A DNA stretch of 64,000 nt from Deltaproteobacteria bacterium. GTDB taxonomy: Bacteria > Desulfobacterota > DSM-4660 > Desulfatiglandales > Desulfatiglandaceae. A model generated the notes under the pieces. It was given only the letters and a program-made list of their open reading frames with translations, searched no databases and was not told the origin of the DNA. Made by a program: the position numbers and the translations under genes. Shown here in pieces: positions 16,322 through 25,291 of this stretch (its first letter is position 1; every line of letters begins with the position of its first letter). Where the stretch lies: assembly GCA_021737785.1 (NCBI GenBank), contig JAIPDI010000001.1, positions 186,001 to 250,000 of the forward strand. The letters are read 5' to 3'.

Positions 16322-17140
16322 ATGCCTTTGATTACCCTTACGGCCGGTATAGGATGCGGTATCACGGGTGTCGCCGGAGAGGTCGCCCGGCGACTTGAGA
16401 TCGATTTATTCGATGACGAACGTTTGCAAGAGGTGGCGGTGGACATGGAGTTTTCATCGCAGGACTTAAAGGCCTTCGATGTGAAGGCCCCGGGTCTGCT
16501 GGACCGGCTTTTTCGCCGCAGCCCCGAAATCTATGACGAACTGATGGCGGCCGTGATATACGAGGTTGCCCGGCGCGGCGACGGCGTCATTATCGGCCAT
16601 GGATCTTCTTTCTTTCTAAAAGATTTCAACTGCGCACTCCATGTTCGTCTGCGCGCTTCCGATGCATTCCGCACCCAGCGCGTTGCCTCCCAAAGAAAGA
16701 TCGAGCCCCAAACCGCCGCAAAACTCATTGCCAAGCGTGACACCGATCTCAAGGGATTTCTGCATTTTAACTTTAAAATCGACTGGGATGACCTTTCGTT
16801 GTACGATCTGGTGATCAATGTCGAAAAAATGGGGATTGACGCTGTCGCCGAAATGATCGTTCATCTGGCCGGAACGACCGCCATCGCTGCATGCAGCCTG
16901 AACGCGCAGCAAGCCATGGAGCGGCTGTCGCTCTTAAACAGGGTCGAGGCGGCCCTCAGGAAGGCAAACATCAACTTGCAGGAGCTTGAAATCGAGATTC
17001 CTGACCCCGGGGTGGTGAAACTGACCGGTTTGATCGACCCAATGCGAACCGTCGCCGGCGTGACCGAAGTGATTAGGCAAGTGCCCGGCGTGGCAAAGGT
17101 GATAAGCGACGCCAAAAGGCATCCGTTGCCCGAATTATGA
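16322..17140 (+). CDS. Cytidylate-kinase-like domain fused to a BON domain
   Basis: The 272-residue product starts at the ATG at 16322, after GGAGGAGAG. Residues 1-190 resemble the cytidylate-kinase-like family (PF13189): LTAGIGCGITGVAGEVARRL in place of the phosphate loop, FDDERLQEVA, GHGSSFFL, HVRLRASDAFRTQRV and DLVINVEKMG. The phosphate loop has no lysine, which is usual in this family. Residues about 200-272 form a BON domain (LNRVEAALRKANINLQELEI, VVKLTGLIDPMRTVAGVTEV, VPGVAKVISD). BON domains usually bind phospholipids or occur in envelope proteins. No signal peptide or membrane helix is seen, so the protein should be cytoplasmic. The fusion is unusual. Confidence 0.82.
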   Translation: MPLITLTAGIGCGITGVAGEVARRLEIDLFDDERLQEVAVDMEFSSQDLKAFDVKAPGLLDRLFRRSPEIYDELMAAVIYEVARRGDGVIIGHGSSFFLKDFNCALHVRLRASDAFRTQRVASQRKIEPQTAAKLIAKRDTDLKGFLHFNFKIDWDDLSLYDLVINVEKMGIDAVAEMIVHLAGTTAIAACSLNAQQAMERLSLLNRVEAALRKANINLQELEIEIPDPGVVKLTGLIDPMRTVAGVTEVIRQVPGVAKVISDAKRHPLPEL

Positions 17141-17282
17141 CAAGGTGTGCAGGCGGGCCCATACCCAAGTATCTTAAAGGTGCACAAGTCCAATCATTAG
17201 TCCAATTCAAGGTGCTAAATGAGAATGCATTGAGAGCCGATAATTCACAAAGCTAGGCTGGAAACACGTTATGGAGGATCTT

Positions 17283-17894
17283 ATGAAATTGTTAGTGGTT
17301 TACTATTCGATGTATGGGCACGTCTACCAGCTCGCACAAGCAGCCGCTGAAGGCGTTCGGTCGGTAAGTTCCTCGGAAGCTGAACTGCGCCGAGTTCCGG
17401 AGACGCTTTCTCAAGATGTGTTAAAAAAGATGGGCGCGATCGAAGCTCAAAAGCAGCAGGCCGATGTGCCTGTCTGCACCGTGGACGAATTAGGTCAAGC
17501 TGACGCCGTAATATTTGGGACCCCGACCCGATTCGGCAATATGTGCGGTCAGATGCGCCAGTTTCTTGATGCAACGGGACGGTTGTGGACCAGCAATGCA
17601 TTGGTGGGAAAGGTGGGAAGCGTTATCACGAGTTCTAACACCCAGCACGGAGGCCAGGAATCAACCCTCCTGAGTTTTCACATTACTCTTCTCCATCAAG
17701 GCATGATAATTGTTGGATTGCCCTATTCATTTCAGGGGCAAACGACTATGGAGGAAATCAGCGGTTGTTCTCCATACGGTGCGTCCACCATCGCCGGGGC
17801 TGACGGCAGCCGGCTGCCAAGTCCCAACGAACTGGCGGGCGCGCGCTATCAGGGCCGGCATGTGGCGGAAATCGCAAAGAAACTCGTGGCGTGA
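17283..17894 (+). CDS. wrbA: WrbA-type NAD(P)H:quinone oxidoreductase
   Basis: A 203-residue flavodoxin-fold enzyme of the WrbA (type IV) group. It uses FMN to reduce quinones by two electrons, avoiding semiquinone radicals. The FMN phosphate loop is [14 protein letters not shown] (7-20). [24 protein letters not shown] follows near the middle, and the late [19 protein letters not shown] is typical of the family. The start is the ATG at 17283, five bases after GGAGG; an ATG twelve bases earlier would leave no RBS. It stands alone, with noncoding gaps on both sides. Confidence 0.95.
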   Translation: MKLLVVYYSMYGHVYQLAQAAAEGVRSVSSSEAELRRVPETLSQDVLKKMGAIEAQKQQADVPVCTVDELGQADAVIFGTPTRFGNMCGQMRQFLDATGRLWTSNALVGKVGSVITSSNTQHGGQESTLLSFHITLLHQGMIIVGLPYSFQGQTTMEEISGCSPYGASTIAGADGSRLPSPNELAGARYQGRHVAEIAKKLVA

Positions 17895-18166
17895 GCAAAT
17901 GACTCTTCAGACGTATGGCTGATTTTTTGTTCAGGAGGACACAGTGGTTCAAAAAGACAGCGGTTCAGGGCCATCCAGCCTCGCGGAGTGCGCATTCGCG
18001 GATCACGCGATAATGCCTAATCAGAGGACATCTCAGCCCGCGCAGTACTGGTTATTATGGCCTCACAGGGTTTGAAGCCCTTCGCAAGTGGCGGCTGTGT
18101 ACGGAAAATTCGCAAAATTGATACATTGGGTGTATGATATGAGGCCTGTATCTGAAAGGTGTGCGC

Positions 18167-20899
18167 ATGGACCCGTCAATGACAAGAGAAATCAGTTGCC
18201 GGATTACCCGAACCTTGCTGATGTATGTTCGCGAGGCCAACAACGGTTCTCTCGGCCATCTCCTGGATGGGCTGGAACTTGACGAAGCCTACCTCTTAGA
18301 CCATAACAATTGGGTTTCCCATGCTTTTCTGCAAATTCTCTACCATCGAATGATCCATATTCTGGGCGACGAAAACGCGGTCTATAATATGGCGCTCGCC
18401 TCCGAGCGTTTTCAGTCCCTCGGCATTCTGGATCGAATCGCCCGGCTGCTCGGGAGCCCAAAGCTCATCTATTCCCAGGCCCCCAAATATAATAAGATTT
18501 TGAAATTGAACGGGGACGTCCACATCCATGAACTGACTGATTCATGGGTGGTTCTGGAGGACCGATATCATAATAGTGCGCAGAAGACCCGGTATGACTG
18601 TGACTATACACGAGGTATATTAACCGGCATACCGACCATCTTGGGCATGCCGATTGCGCACGTGGAAGAAATCGAATGCCAGGTGTCCGCCGACACGTAC
18701 GGTACCCGGATATGGCCGGAAACGCCCGCCTACGGCTGTAAGGGATGTCTATACCGCGTCCGGTTTGATTCCCGCAGCCGGGCACCATTCTGGAAGCGGC
18801 TGTTCCACCGACAGCGGATCTACCGTAACGCCGTGCAGGATCTTCTGGATGTCAATAAGCGAATTCAGGAAAAATACGATGAGGTTAAAACGCTCGCATC
18901 CGATCTGGAGGCCGCTAACAAGCAACTGATTGAATCCAAGGGACAACTGGAATCCAAAACCGCTGATTTAGAGGCCTCGGAGCGTAGGTACCGACTCTTG
19001 GCGGAAAATGTGACGGACATTATCTGGACTCTCAGTCTGGAAACAATGGAGTTTAATTATGCCACTCCGTCGGTCCAGAGGATTACCGGATTCACTCCGG
19101 AAGAGACCGTAGGACTGACCATGAAAGATATCTTAGCGCCCCGATCGCTGGAAAAAGCGACTGAGGCCCTGCAGCAGGATCTGGACAGGGAGGGGAAGAA
19201 AGATGGCACTGCGAATAGATCGCGGACCATGGAATTCCAGCAATTGTGTAAGGACGGGACCTACGCCTGGGTGGAAACAACCATGTCCTTTATCCGGGAC
19301 AGAGAGGGACGAGCGGTGGGGGTCCAGGGCGTTTCACGGGATATTTCAGAGCGCAAGCGGGCCGAGGAAGCATTAAGCGCCGAGAAGGAACGGCTCAGGG
19401 TGACGTTACAAAGCATCCGCGACGGGGTGATTACCACTGGCCGGAATGGGCGCATTACCCTCATCAACCCTGTCGCTGAGAAACTCACCGGTTATACTGA
19501 AACCGAAGCCCTCGGAAAACCCCTGCAAGAGGTTTTCAAGACAGTGGACGATGGCACCGATCCTTTGCGCAACTCCCCCGTGCAGAGCAAAACCGACAGT
19601 CATACGTCCGTCGGTTTTGCCGATGATAGGGTCATGATGAACAAAGATGGCAGAGAATGTATCATCGCACACAGCGTCGCCCCCATATTGGATATTGAAA
19701 ACCGTACCCTCGGATCGGTACTGGTATTCAGAGACATCACCAAAAACCGAAAAATGGAAAAGGAAATTTTGAAGATCGAGAAACTTGAATCCCTGGGGGT
19801 ACTTGCAGGCGGGATCGCACACGATTTCAACAATTTCCTGTCCGGGATCATCGGGAATCTCTCTTTAGTAAAAAATGAGATCGACCCGGCGGACAAAATT
19901 TTTTCCAGATTGGAAAGGATGGAAAGGGCCGCCTTGCTTGCCAGGGATTTGACTCAGCAACTCCTTACCTTTTCCAAGGGGGGTGACCCCATAAGACGAC
20001 CCACGCGATTGGCGAATCTGATGAAGGAATCGGCCATGTTTGCCTTGAGGGGGTCGAATGTCCGATGCGATTTTTTCTTTCAGCCGGATTTGCTTGCCTC
20101 GGAAGTGGACGAAGGCCAGATATCCCAGGTTATCCATAACCTGATCCTCAATGCCGTTCAGGCCATGCCCGAAGGCGGGGTGATTCATGTGCGGGGAGAA
20201 AACATCCATCTCCCTCCCGCCAATGAATTGGCGCTGGCAGAAGGCGAATACGTGAAATTGACCATTCAAGACCAGGGGACAGGGATAAAGGAACAATATA
20301 TCAAAAAGGTCTTTGACCCTTATTTTACAACCAAAGAAAAAGGGAGCGGGCTGGGATTGACCGTGGTATATGCCATAATCGATAAGCATAAGGGCAGGAT
20401 CACCGTCGATTCGGAGCCTGGATCCGGAACAACATTCAGCATCTATTTAGCCGGCGTCCATGCAATAGCCTCCGAGTCCGAAGCTGCCAAACGGGTTGTC
20501 ACTTCGGGCATCGGCAAGATATTGGTTATGGACGACGAGGAATTTATTCAAGAGGTGGCAGCGGAAATGCTGCACCAGATGGGATACAGGGCAACGCCGG
20601 CAAAAAACGGCGAAGAAGCGATACGGGTGTACAAAGAGGCGTTACAATCCGGTCGGGCATTTGATGCCGTGATCCTGGATTTAACCGTTCCAGGGGGCAT
20701 GGGGGGAAAAGAAACCCTAAAGGCCCTTTTTGAAATGGATCATGACGTTAAAGCCATTGTATCAAGCGGGTATTCGAATGATCCCGTGATGTCCAATTAT
20801 CGCCGGTACGGGTTTCAAAATGCGTTGAAAAAGCCGTATCGAATGGCAGAAATGAGCGCAGCGTTGAATTCCATTTTGGTAAAATCGCCAACATCTTAA
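18167..20899 (+). CDS. Hybrid sensor histidine kinase with two PAS domains and receiver
   Basis: A 910-residue soluble kinase. An N-terminal sensory domain covers about 1-205, with a GIPTILGMPIAHVEEIECQV segment and a later cysteine pair, which recalls V4R/HNOBA-type ligand domains. A coiled coil follows (230-265), then PAS domains at about 268-390 and 395-515. The HisKA box LAGGIAHDFNNFL holds His552. The HATPase domain shows LILNAVQAMPEGG, DQGTGIKEQY and KGSGLGLTVV. The C-terminal receiver has DDEE and phosphoacceptor Asp838. No transmembrane helix is seen, so it should sense a cytoplasmic signal. Start ATG 18167 follows AAAGGTG. No cognate regulator gene is adjacent. Confidence 0.92.
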   Translation: MDPSMTREISCRITRTLLMYVREANNGSLGHLLDGLELDEAYLLDHNNWVSHAFLQILYHRMIHILGDENAVYNMALASERFQSLGILDRIARLLGSPKLIYSQAPKYNKILKLNGDVHIHELTDSWVVLEDRYHNSAQKTRYDCDYTRGILTGIPTILGMPIAHVEEIECQVSADTYGTRIWPETPAYGCKGCLYRVRFDSRSRAPFWKRLFHRQRIYRNAVQDLLDVNKRIQEKYDEVKTLASDLEAANKQLIESKGQLESKTADLEASERRYRLLAENVTDIIWTLSLETMEFNYATPSVQRITGFTPEETVGLTMKDILAPRSLEKATEALQQDLDREGKKDGTANRSRTMEFQQLCKDGTYAWVETTMSFIRDREGRAVGVQGVSRDISERKRAEEALSAEKERLRVTLQSIRDGVITTGRNGRITLINPVAEKLTGYTETEALGKPLQEVFKTVDDGTDPLRNSPVQSKTDSHTSVGFADDRVMMNKDGRECIIAHSVAPILDIENRTLGSVLVFRDITKNRKMEKEILKIEKLESLGVLAGGIAHDFNNFLSGIIGNLSLVKNEIDPADKIFSRLERMERAALLARDLTQQLLTFSKGGDPIRRPTRLANLMKESAMFALRGSNVRCDFFFQPDLLASEVDEGQISQVIHNLILNAVQAMPEGGVIHVRGENIHLPPANELALAEGEYVKLTIQDQGTGIKEQYIKKVFDPYFTTKEKGSGLGLTVVYAIIDKHKGRITVDSEPGSGTTFSIYLAGVHAIASESEAAKRVVTSGIGKILVMDDEEFIQEVAAEMLHQMGYRATPAKNGEEAIRVYKEALQSGRAFDAVILDLTVPGGMGGKETLKALFEMDHDVKAIVSSGYSNDPVMSNYRRYGFQNALKKPYRMAEMSAALNSILVKSPTS

Positions 20900-20916
20900 A
20901 AGGAGGAGTCTTATTT

Positions 20917-21696
20917 ATGGAGTACAAGAATATTATCGTTGAAATCGGGGATGATTTTGTGGCGGAGATCACGCTCAACCGGCCGAAAAACCTCAATACC
21001 TTCAATGTTCCGTTGGCCGTGGAACTCAGTAATGCCTTTCAAGAACTGGATTCAAAAAAGGAGGTGCGGGTCGTGCTTGTCAAAGGGGCGGGCAAGGCCT
21101 TCTGCGCCGGCATCGACGTGAGCGATTTTTCCCAGAAAAGCACCATGGAATATCGTGACTGGATAGACTGTATGGAAAACCCTCTGGTGACCATAAGCCG
21201 GATGAACAAACCGGTTATCGCCCAGGTGCACGGGGTTGCCACGGCAAACGGTGCAGGTCTGGTGGCGGCTGCCGATCTGGCTGTTGCGGGTGAAAACACA
21301 AGATTGGGTCTGACCGCCATCAATGTGGGGCTAAACTGCATTGGGCCGGTCGTTCCGGTGAGCCGGTCCATCGGGAGAAAGCGCGCCCTCGAACTGCTCT
21401 TCTACGGAAATTTGATCAGCGCCCAGGAGGCCTTGAATATGGGGCTTGTGAACAGGGTCATCCCCGAAGCCGACCTGGACAGGGAAACCCGCGACTGGGC
21501 CGCCCTTCTGGCCCAGAAAAGCCCCATAGGGCTTCAGATCGCCAAGAAGGCCTTTTATGCAGCGGCAGATCTGGATTACTATAAGGCGTTTGAATATATG
21601 AACGAGGCCTTTGCCCGTCTCTGCTCCACTGATGACGCCAAAGAAGGGATCAGCGCATTTTTGGAGAAGCGCAGCCCCCTCTGGAAAGAAAAATAG
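20917..21696 (+). CDS. Crotonase-fold (enoyl-CoA hydratase/isomerase family) protein lacking both catalytic glutamates
   Basis: A 259-residue crotonase-superfamily protein with strong RBS AAAAGGAGG. Oxyanion-hole segments are AFCAGID (61-67) and VHGVATANGAGL (104-115). Compared with rat mitochondrial enoyl-CoA hydratase, the position of Glu144 (GGGCEL) is Gly114 and that of Glu164 (QPE) is Ala134. A classical hydratase reaction is therefore unlikely. Other crotonase activities such as isomerase, hydrolase or decarboxylase remain possible. It follows the histidine kinase gene by 17 bases in the same direction and could be cotranscribed with it. Confidence 0.9.
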   Translation: MEYKNIIVEIGDDFVAEITLNRPKNLNTFNVPLAVELSNAFQELDSKKEVRVVLVKGAGKAFCAGIDVSDFSQKSTMEYRDWIDCMENPLVTISRMNKPVIAQVHGVATANGAGLVAAADLAVAGENTRLGLTAINVGLNCIGPVVPVSRSIGRKRALELLFYGNLISAQEALNMGLVNRVIPEADLDRETRDWAALLAQKSPIGLQIAKKAFYAAADLDYYKAFEYMNEAFARLCSTDDAKEGISAFLEKRSPLWKEK

Positions 21697-21719
21697 CGTT
21701 TACGGATAAGGTCCTCTAC

Positions 21720-21890
21720 AGTCCAAAGTTCTCGTAATGTATTGATTTTATTGAATGCATAAATTCCAGGCCGTCATTCCGGCGAAAGCCGGAATCCAGT
21801 ATCTTTTTGATAAGTTAAATGTTCTGGATGCCGGTCGAAGATCCTGCACTTACGGGGATCAAGTCCGGCATGACGTGAGAACTTTGGACT
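21720..21890. mobile_element. 171-bp MITE-like element with 14-bp terminal inverted repeats
   Basis: AGTCCAAAGTTCTC at 21720 is matched exactly by GAGAACTTTGGACT ending at 21890. Inside are CCGTCATTCCGGCGAAAGCC with GGAATCCAG, later CTGGATGCCGG and then CCGGCATGACG, giving nested palindromes. The element lies 23 bases after the crotonase-fold gene. It codes for nothing convincing. It shares the GTCATTCCGGC core with the 80-bp elements at 27729 and 34391. Confidence 0.7.
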
Positions 21891-22143
21891 CTCAAGATAA
21901 GGTCGCACTTCGCCGAAAAATCGAGGCCATGGAGGGATAGGAGGCGCACGCGCTGCAATTACACCGGAAAAGGCTCTCTCCCCGTCTCATGCGAAAACCG
22001 CTTCTGGGCGGCGAAGGGCCATGCGCTGGGTCACCGGAGGGCATTAGGGACCCCCTGGAACGAGAAAAACCTCTTACTCCCATCCCTGGTCGGATAAAAA
22101 ATCTTTGATTCGTCGGAGAAAATCGGAAGATTCCTTCAGGTGA

Positions 22144-24399
22144 TCAAATGGATTCCATGGCCGAGAGTTCGGCCGAGACAAGCCGAAGCCGCCGGCTCAA
22201 TCCTCTGGCCATGGCATGAAGTAATCGGGTTCCTACCTGAACGTCTTTCCGTATGAGTTCCTCAATATCGTCCATCTGAATCGCATATAATTCGCACTCC
22301 TCATCCGCCACTGCACGGGCCGACCGGACGGAACGTTCCAGCAGCGCCATTTCACCGAAATAAAGCCCCGGTCCCAGGCTCGTAAACCGGGTGTCCTTTT
22401 CCGATCCGGATGATCCCAGGATACTGACACACCCCGACGCGATCATGTACACCGTATCTCCTGGTTCCCCTGCTTCAAATATCGTTTCCCCGGCCGCGTA
22501 CACCTGCTTTTGCATAATGGCCCGGATCTTGATCAGATCTTCGGGCGTCATATCTTCAAGCAGCGCAAAATCTGAGAAATCCAATGGACCAAGGTCTGCG
22601 GTCGCTTGGGGAACGAATTTCCGGATCAACCGGTTTTCAGCCGCTTCCATGGCCCGATCCAGATCCGGAAAAATGTTTTCATCCCCGACACTTTTCATCA
22701 CCCCCAGGTCTTTGAGGTATAATATCATCTTCTCCCGTCTGCGGCTGCCTCGGATCAGACTGGAAAGCATGAAGGTGTCGCCGTCTGCCCTGATGTCGTC
22801 ACAGATGCGCTTGATCAGTTCGGCGCCCGTAATGTCGATGGAATCCACCCGTTTCAGGTCGAAAATGACCGTCCGGGTATCTTTCATCTCCGCTTCCACA
22901 TCGTCGGAGAGCCTGTCGGCCGTTCCAAAGAACAGATGCCCGGACAGTTCATACACCAGAATTTCGGTCCCATGTTCCTTCAGAACAAGGGATTCCGCTT
23001 CGGTCCGAATCCTTTTGGAATGGATGAGATCGCACCGAAACTTCTTTCGATAGACTTTGGCGTTGATCAGCTCCCGGATGAAAAGGATTGCAGCAATCAG
23101 AAAACCGATGCCGACGGCAATCATCAGGTCCAGTACCACGGTAATAATAGTGACCACGCCCACCACCACAAGGTCCTTCAACGCCGTCTTCTTCCGAATC
23201 AGGCTGAGACTGTAGGTGTCCAGCATGGATATGGCGGTCACCATCAGTATGGCGGCCAGGACACTCATCGGAATCCAGCCTGCGGCGGCTCCCAGGGCCA
23301 CCAGGATAAAAAGAAGAATTACCCCGTGAAGCATTCCCGAGAGACGTGTACGGCCGTTGTTTTGGATGTTCACCACCGTTCTCACCGTGGCTCCGGCGCC
23401 GGGCAGGCCGCCGAAAACGGCGCTGGCGATATTGCCGATACCCTGGCCAAACAATTCGCGGTTGGAGTGATGCTTGGTTTTAGTGCTGACATCCGCCACC
23501 AGGGAGGTGAGAAGCGAATCGATGGCGCCCAGTATCCCCAGGGCGATTGCGGGCCCGATAAACGTGACCGGGTGTTCAAGAATGAGTCCTGCAATGTCGG
23601 CAAGAGAGATGGCGACGAACCCGAAAGGGATGGGAAATCCGGTGGGAATCGCGCCGATGATGAAAGGATTTCCATCAAATTGGTCCAGTGCCGGCACCAT
23701 GGTCTTGGCAACCAGGAGAAAGATTCCGGTTCCCAGGATCAGGCCCGCGAGGGATGCCGGGATCTTTCGAGTGATTTTTGGAATGAGAAGAATTGCGGCA
23801 ATGGTTGCCAGGCCGATGCCCAGGATGGGAAGCACACCGATGTTATGGTCCAGGAGCGTGGGAGAAAAGGTTCCTTCAGGACCGAAAAACGATTTGATGC
23901 CCAGCATCGGCGCGATCTGTCCCATAAAAATGATGACGGCGATACCGTTCATGAACCCCGCAATCACAGGATAGGGAATGAATTTGATGAGGGTACCACA
24001 GCGCGACAGACCCATTAATATCTGGACCAGTCCCCCCATGCAAACAACCACGGCTGTCAGGGTCAGGATCGCGGAAAGGGGATCGGCGTGCCCGAGTATT
24101 GCCGGATGTTTCATCAACCCTACGATAAAATCGGTAATCACCACCGTCATGGGGCCTGTGGGGCCGGTAATCTGAGATGCGGTGCCGCCGAACAGGGCCG
24201 CAAAAATTCCGGTAAAGATGGCCCCGTACAGCCCGGCCGTCGCCCCCCTGGCCATGGCTTCAGGTGTTCCGATGGACGCAAAGGCAGATACGCCGAAGGC
24301 AAGGGCCAGGGGAAGGGCGATCACTGCTGCGGAAAGGCCTCCGGAGATATCCCCTTTCAGATTGTTGAACATGGCGTTTGGCATGATGCCTTTTAACAT
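22144..24399 (-). CDS. SulP-family anion transporter with STAS and cyclic-nucleotide-binding domains
   Basis: A 751-residue inner-membrane protein. About residues 10-425 form the SulP transmembrane domain (LKGDISGGLSAAVIALPLALAFG; SQITGPTGPMTVV; later GGLPGAGATVRTVVNIQNNGRTRLSG). A STAS domain follows (about 470-570; LSGHLFFGTADRLSDDVEAE, IFDLKRVDSIDITGAELI). The last 130 residues form a cNMP-binding domain (AAGETIFEAGEPGDTVYMIASG; YFGEMALLERSVRSARAVA). Many family members carry sulfate or bicarbonate; the added cNMP domain suggests control by a cyclic nucleotide. The usual Arg-Ala-x-Ala phosphate cassette is represented by SARAVAD. It is alone on this strand. Confidence 0.92.
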   Translation of the reverse strand: MLKGIMPNAMFNNLKGDISGGLSAAVIALPLALAFGVSAFASIGTPEAMARGATAGLYGAIFTGIFAALFGGTASQITGPTGPMTVVITDFIVGLMKHPAILGHADPLSAILTLTAVVVCMGGLVQILMGLSRCGTLIKFIPYPVIAGFMNGIAVIIFMGQIAPMLGIKSFFGPEGTFSPTLLDHNIGVLPILGIGLATIAAILLIPKITRKIPASLAGLILGTGIFLLVAKTMVPALDQFDGNPFIIGAIPTGFPIPFGFVAISLADIAGLILEHPVTFIGPAIALGILGAIDSLLTSLVADVSTKTKHHSNRELFGQGIGNIASAVFGGLPGAGATVRTVVNIQNNGRTRLSGMLHGVILLFILVALGAAAGWIPMSVLAAILMVTAISMLDTYSLSLIRKKTALKDLVVVGVVTIITVVLDLMIAVGIGFLIAAILFIRELINAKVYRKKFRCDLIHSKRIRTEAESLVLKEHGTEILVYELSGHLFFGTADRLSDDVEAEMKDTRTVIFDLKRVDSIDITGAELIKRICDDIRADGDTFMLSSLIRGSRRREKMILYLKDLGVMKSVGDENIFPDLDRAMEAAENRLIRKFVPQATADLGPLDFSDFALLEDMTPEDLIKIRAIMQKQVYAAGETIFEAGEPGDTVYMIASGCVSILGSSGSEKDTRFTSLGPGLYFGEMALLERSVRSARAVADEECELYAIQMDDIEELIRKDVQVGTRLLHAMARGLSRRLRLVSAELSAMESI

Positions 24400-24623
24400 A
24401 TCCCCAATACGCCCGCAATTACAAAACCTCCAGCAATACCATATTCGCTATTGCCCTTTTAGATAATCGGTATGCAAAATCCTGAAGCGGTCGCCGGGTG
24501 TCACGGTCCTAATCTTAATGCAACTTAGAAGGAGCGCTCAACCGCCTGCCACCAATTTTCACATGGCTGACGTGTTGCCCAATTTTCTTGAAAAATAGTG
24601 CCTTTTTGCAAAGAAAAAAATGA

Positions 24624-24652
24624 TTGACAAGTATCAAAACAAAATATAAATA
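24624..24652 (+). promoter_or_regulatory. Candidate sigma-70 promoter for the HTH/Cys gene
   Basis: TTGACA at 24624-24629 is followed by an AT-rich stretch with TATAAA (24645) and TAAATA (24647), spaced 15 or 17 bases. It lies in the only strongly AT-rich part of the region, 32 bases upstream of the ATG at 24684. Confidence 0.5.
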
Positions 24653-24683
24653 TATCAAACAAAAAAAACAAAAAACACAAATC

Positions 24684-25133
24684 ATGAAAAAAAAGGCCTT
24701 TTCAACTTCCGATATTGCCCGGATCTGTCACCACTCCAGAGAGACAGTGAAGCGATGGCTGGAAAAAGGGGAGATTAAGGGCTATCGGGTCGGCACATCA
24801 GGGCATTGGCGAGTCCTCCCCAAGGATCTTGCCGCCTTCCTCCATGATTACAACATCCCATTTCCAGACCCCTCAGAAACAGGATTCCATCTGAAAGACA
24901 TCACCGCCACGGATGCCTTTCCCACCTTTTGCTGGGAGTTTTTCAAGAACTCGATGAGCGATCACGTCCGCTCCGATGGAAGGTGTGAGGATTGCATGGT
25001 CTATAAGACCAAATCCCTCAACTGTCACACCCTAAGAAAGGAAATAGGCCACAAAAAGATCTTTTGCGACCATTCTTGTGACAACTGCGATTACTTTCTC
25101 TTTCAGCAAACGGAGATAGCACCCCAAGCCTGA
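24684..25133 (+). CDS. Helix-turn-helix DNA-binding protein with C-terminal cysteine cluster
   Basis: The 149-residue product starts with an excisionase/BldC-like helix-turn-helix (FSTSDIARICHHSRETVKRWLEKGEIKGYRVGTSGHWRV), the MerR-type fold used to bind DNA. After a linker, the C-terminal 60 residues hold about eight cysteines and several histidines (CEDCMVY, NCHTLRKEIGH, FCDHSCDNCDYF), which probably bind zinc or an iron-sulfur cluster. The start is the ATG at 24684; an in-frame TTG at 24624 is part of the -35 box. It lies 158 bases upstream of the Tat-exported hydrolase and could regulate it, which is inference. I do not know a named family for the full protein. Confidence 0.82.
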   Translation: MKKKAFSTSDIARICHHSRETVKRWLEKGEIKGYRVGTSGHWRVLPKDLAAFLHDYNIPFPDPSETGFHLKDITATDAFPTFCWEFFKNSMSDHVRSDGRCEDCMVYKTKSLNCHTLRKEIGHKKIFCDHSCDNCDYFLFQQTEIAPQA

Positions 25134-25291
25134 CCAACAATTTGGCATTGAATCAATGAACTGACAATCCATCCAACCAATAGGCAGGGATCAAAAGTCT
25201 GGGAGAGGAGGTGATGAATTCGTACTCCGGGCAGGGGGCCTGAATCGGTTCAGGCAGTGTGATAACTTCATTATGGGGAGGGGAAGGTATC

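Noticed and set aside
18088-18160. A promoter built from TTGATA and TATGAT upstream of the histidine kinase
   Set aside because: The two hexamers are only about nine bases apart, too close for a sigma-70 promoter.
21892-22083. A 63-codon minus-strand frame between the MITE-like element and SulP
   Set aside because: Arginine/serine-rich shadow composition, no RBS, and partial overlap with the end of the repeat element.
22936-24018. A 360-codon plus-strand frame opposite the SulP gene
   Set aside because: It is an antisense shadow of the SulP transmembrane domain, rich in Gly, Asp and His, with no recognisable motif.
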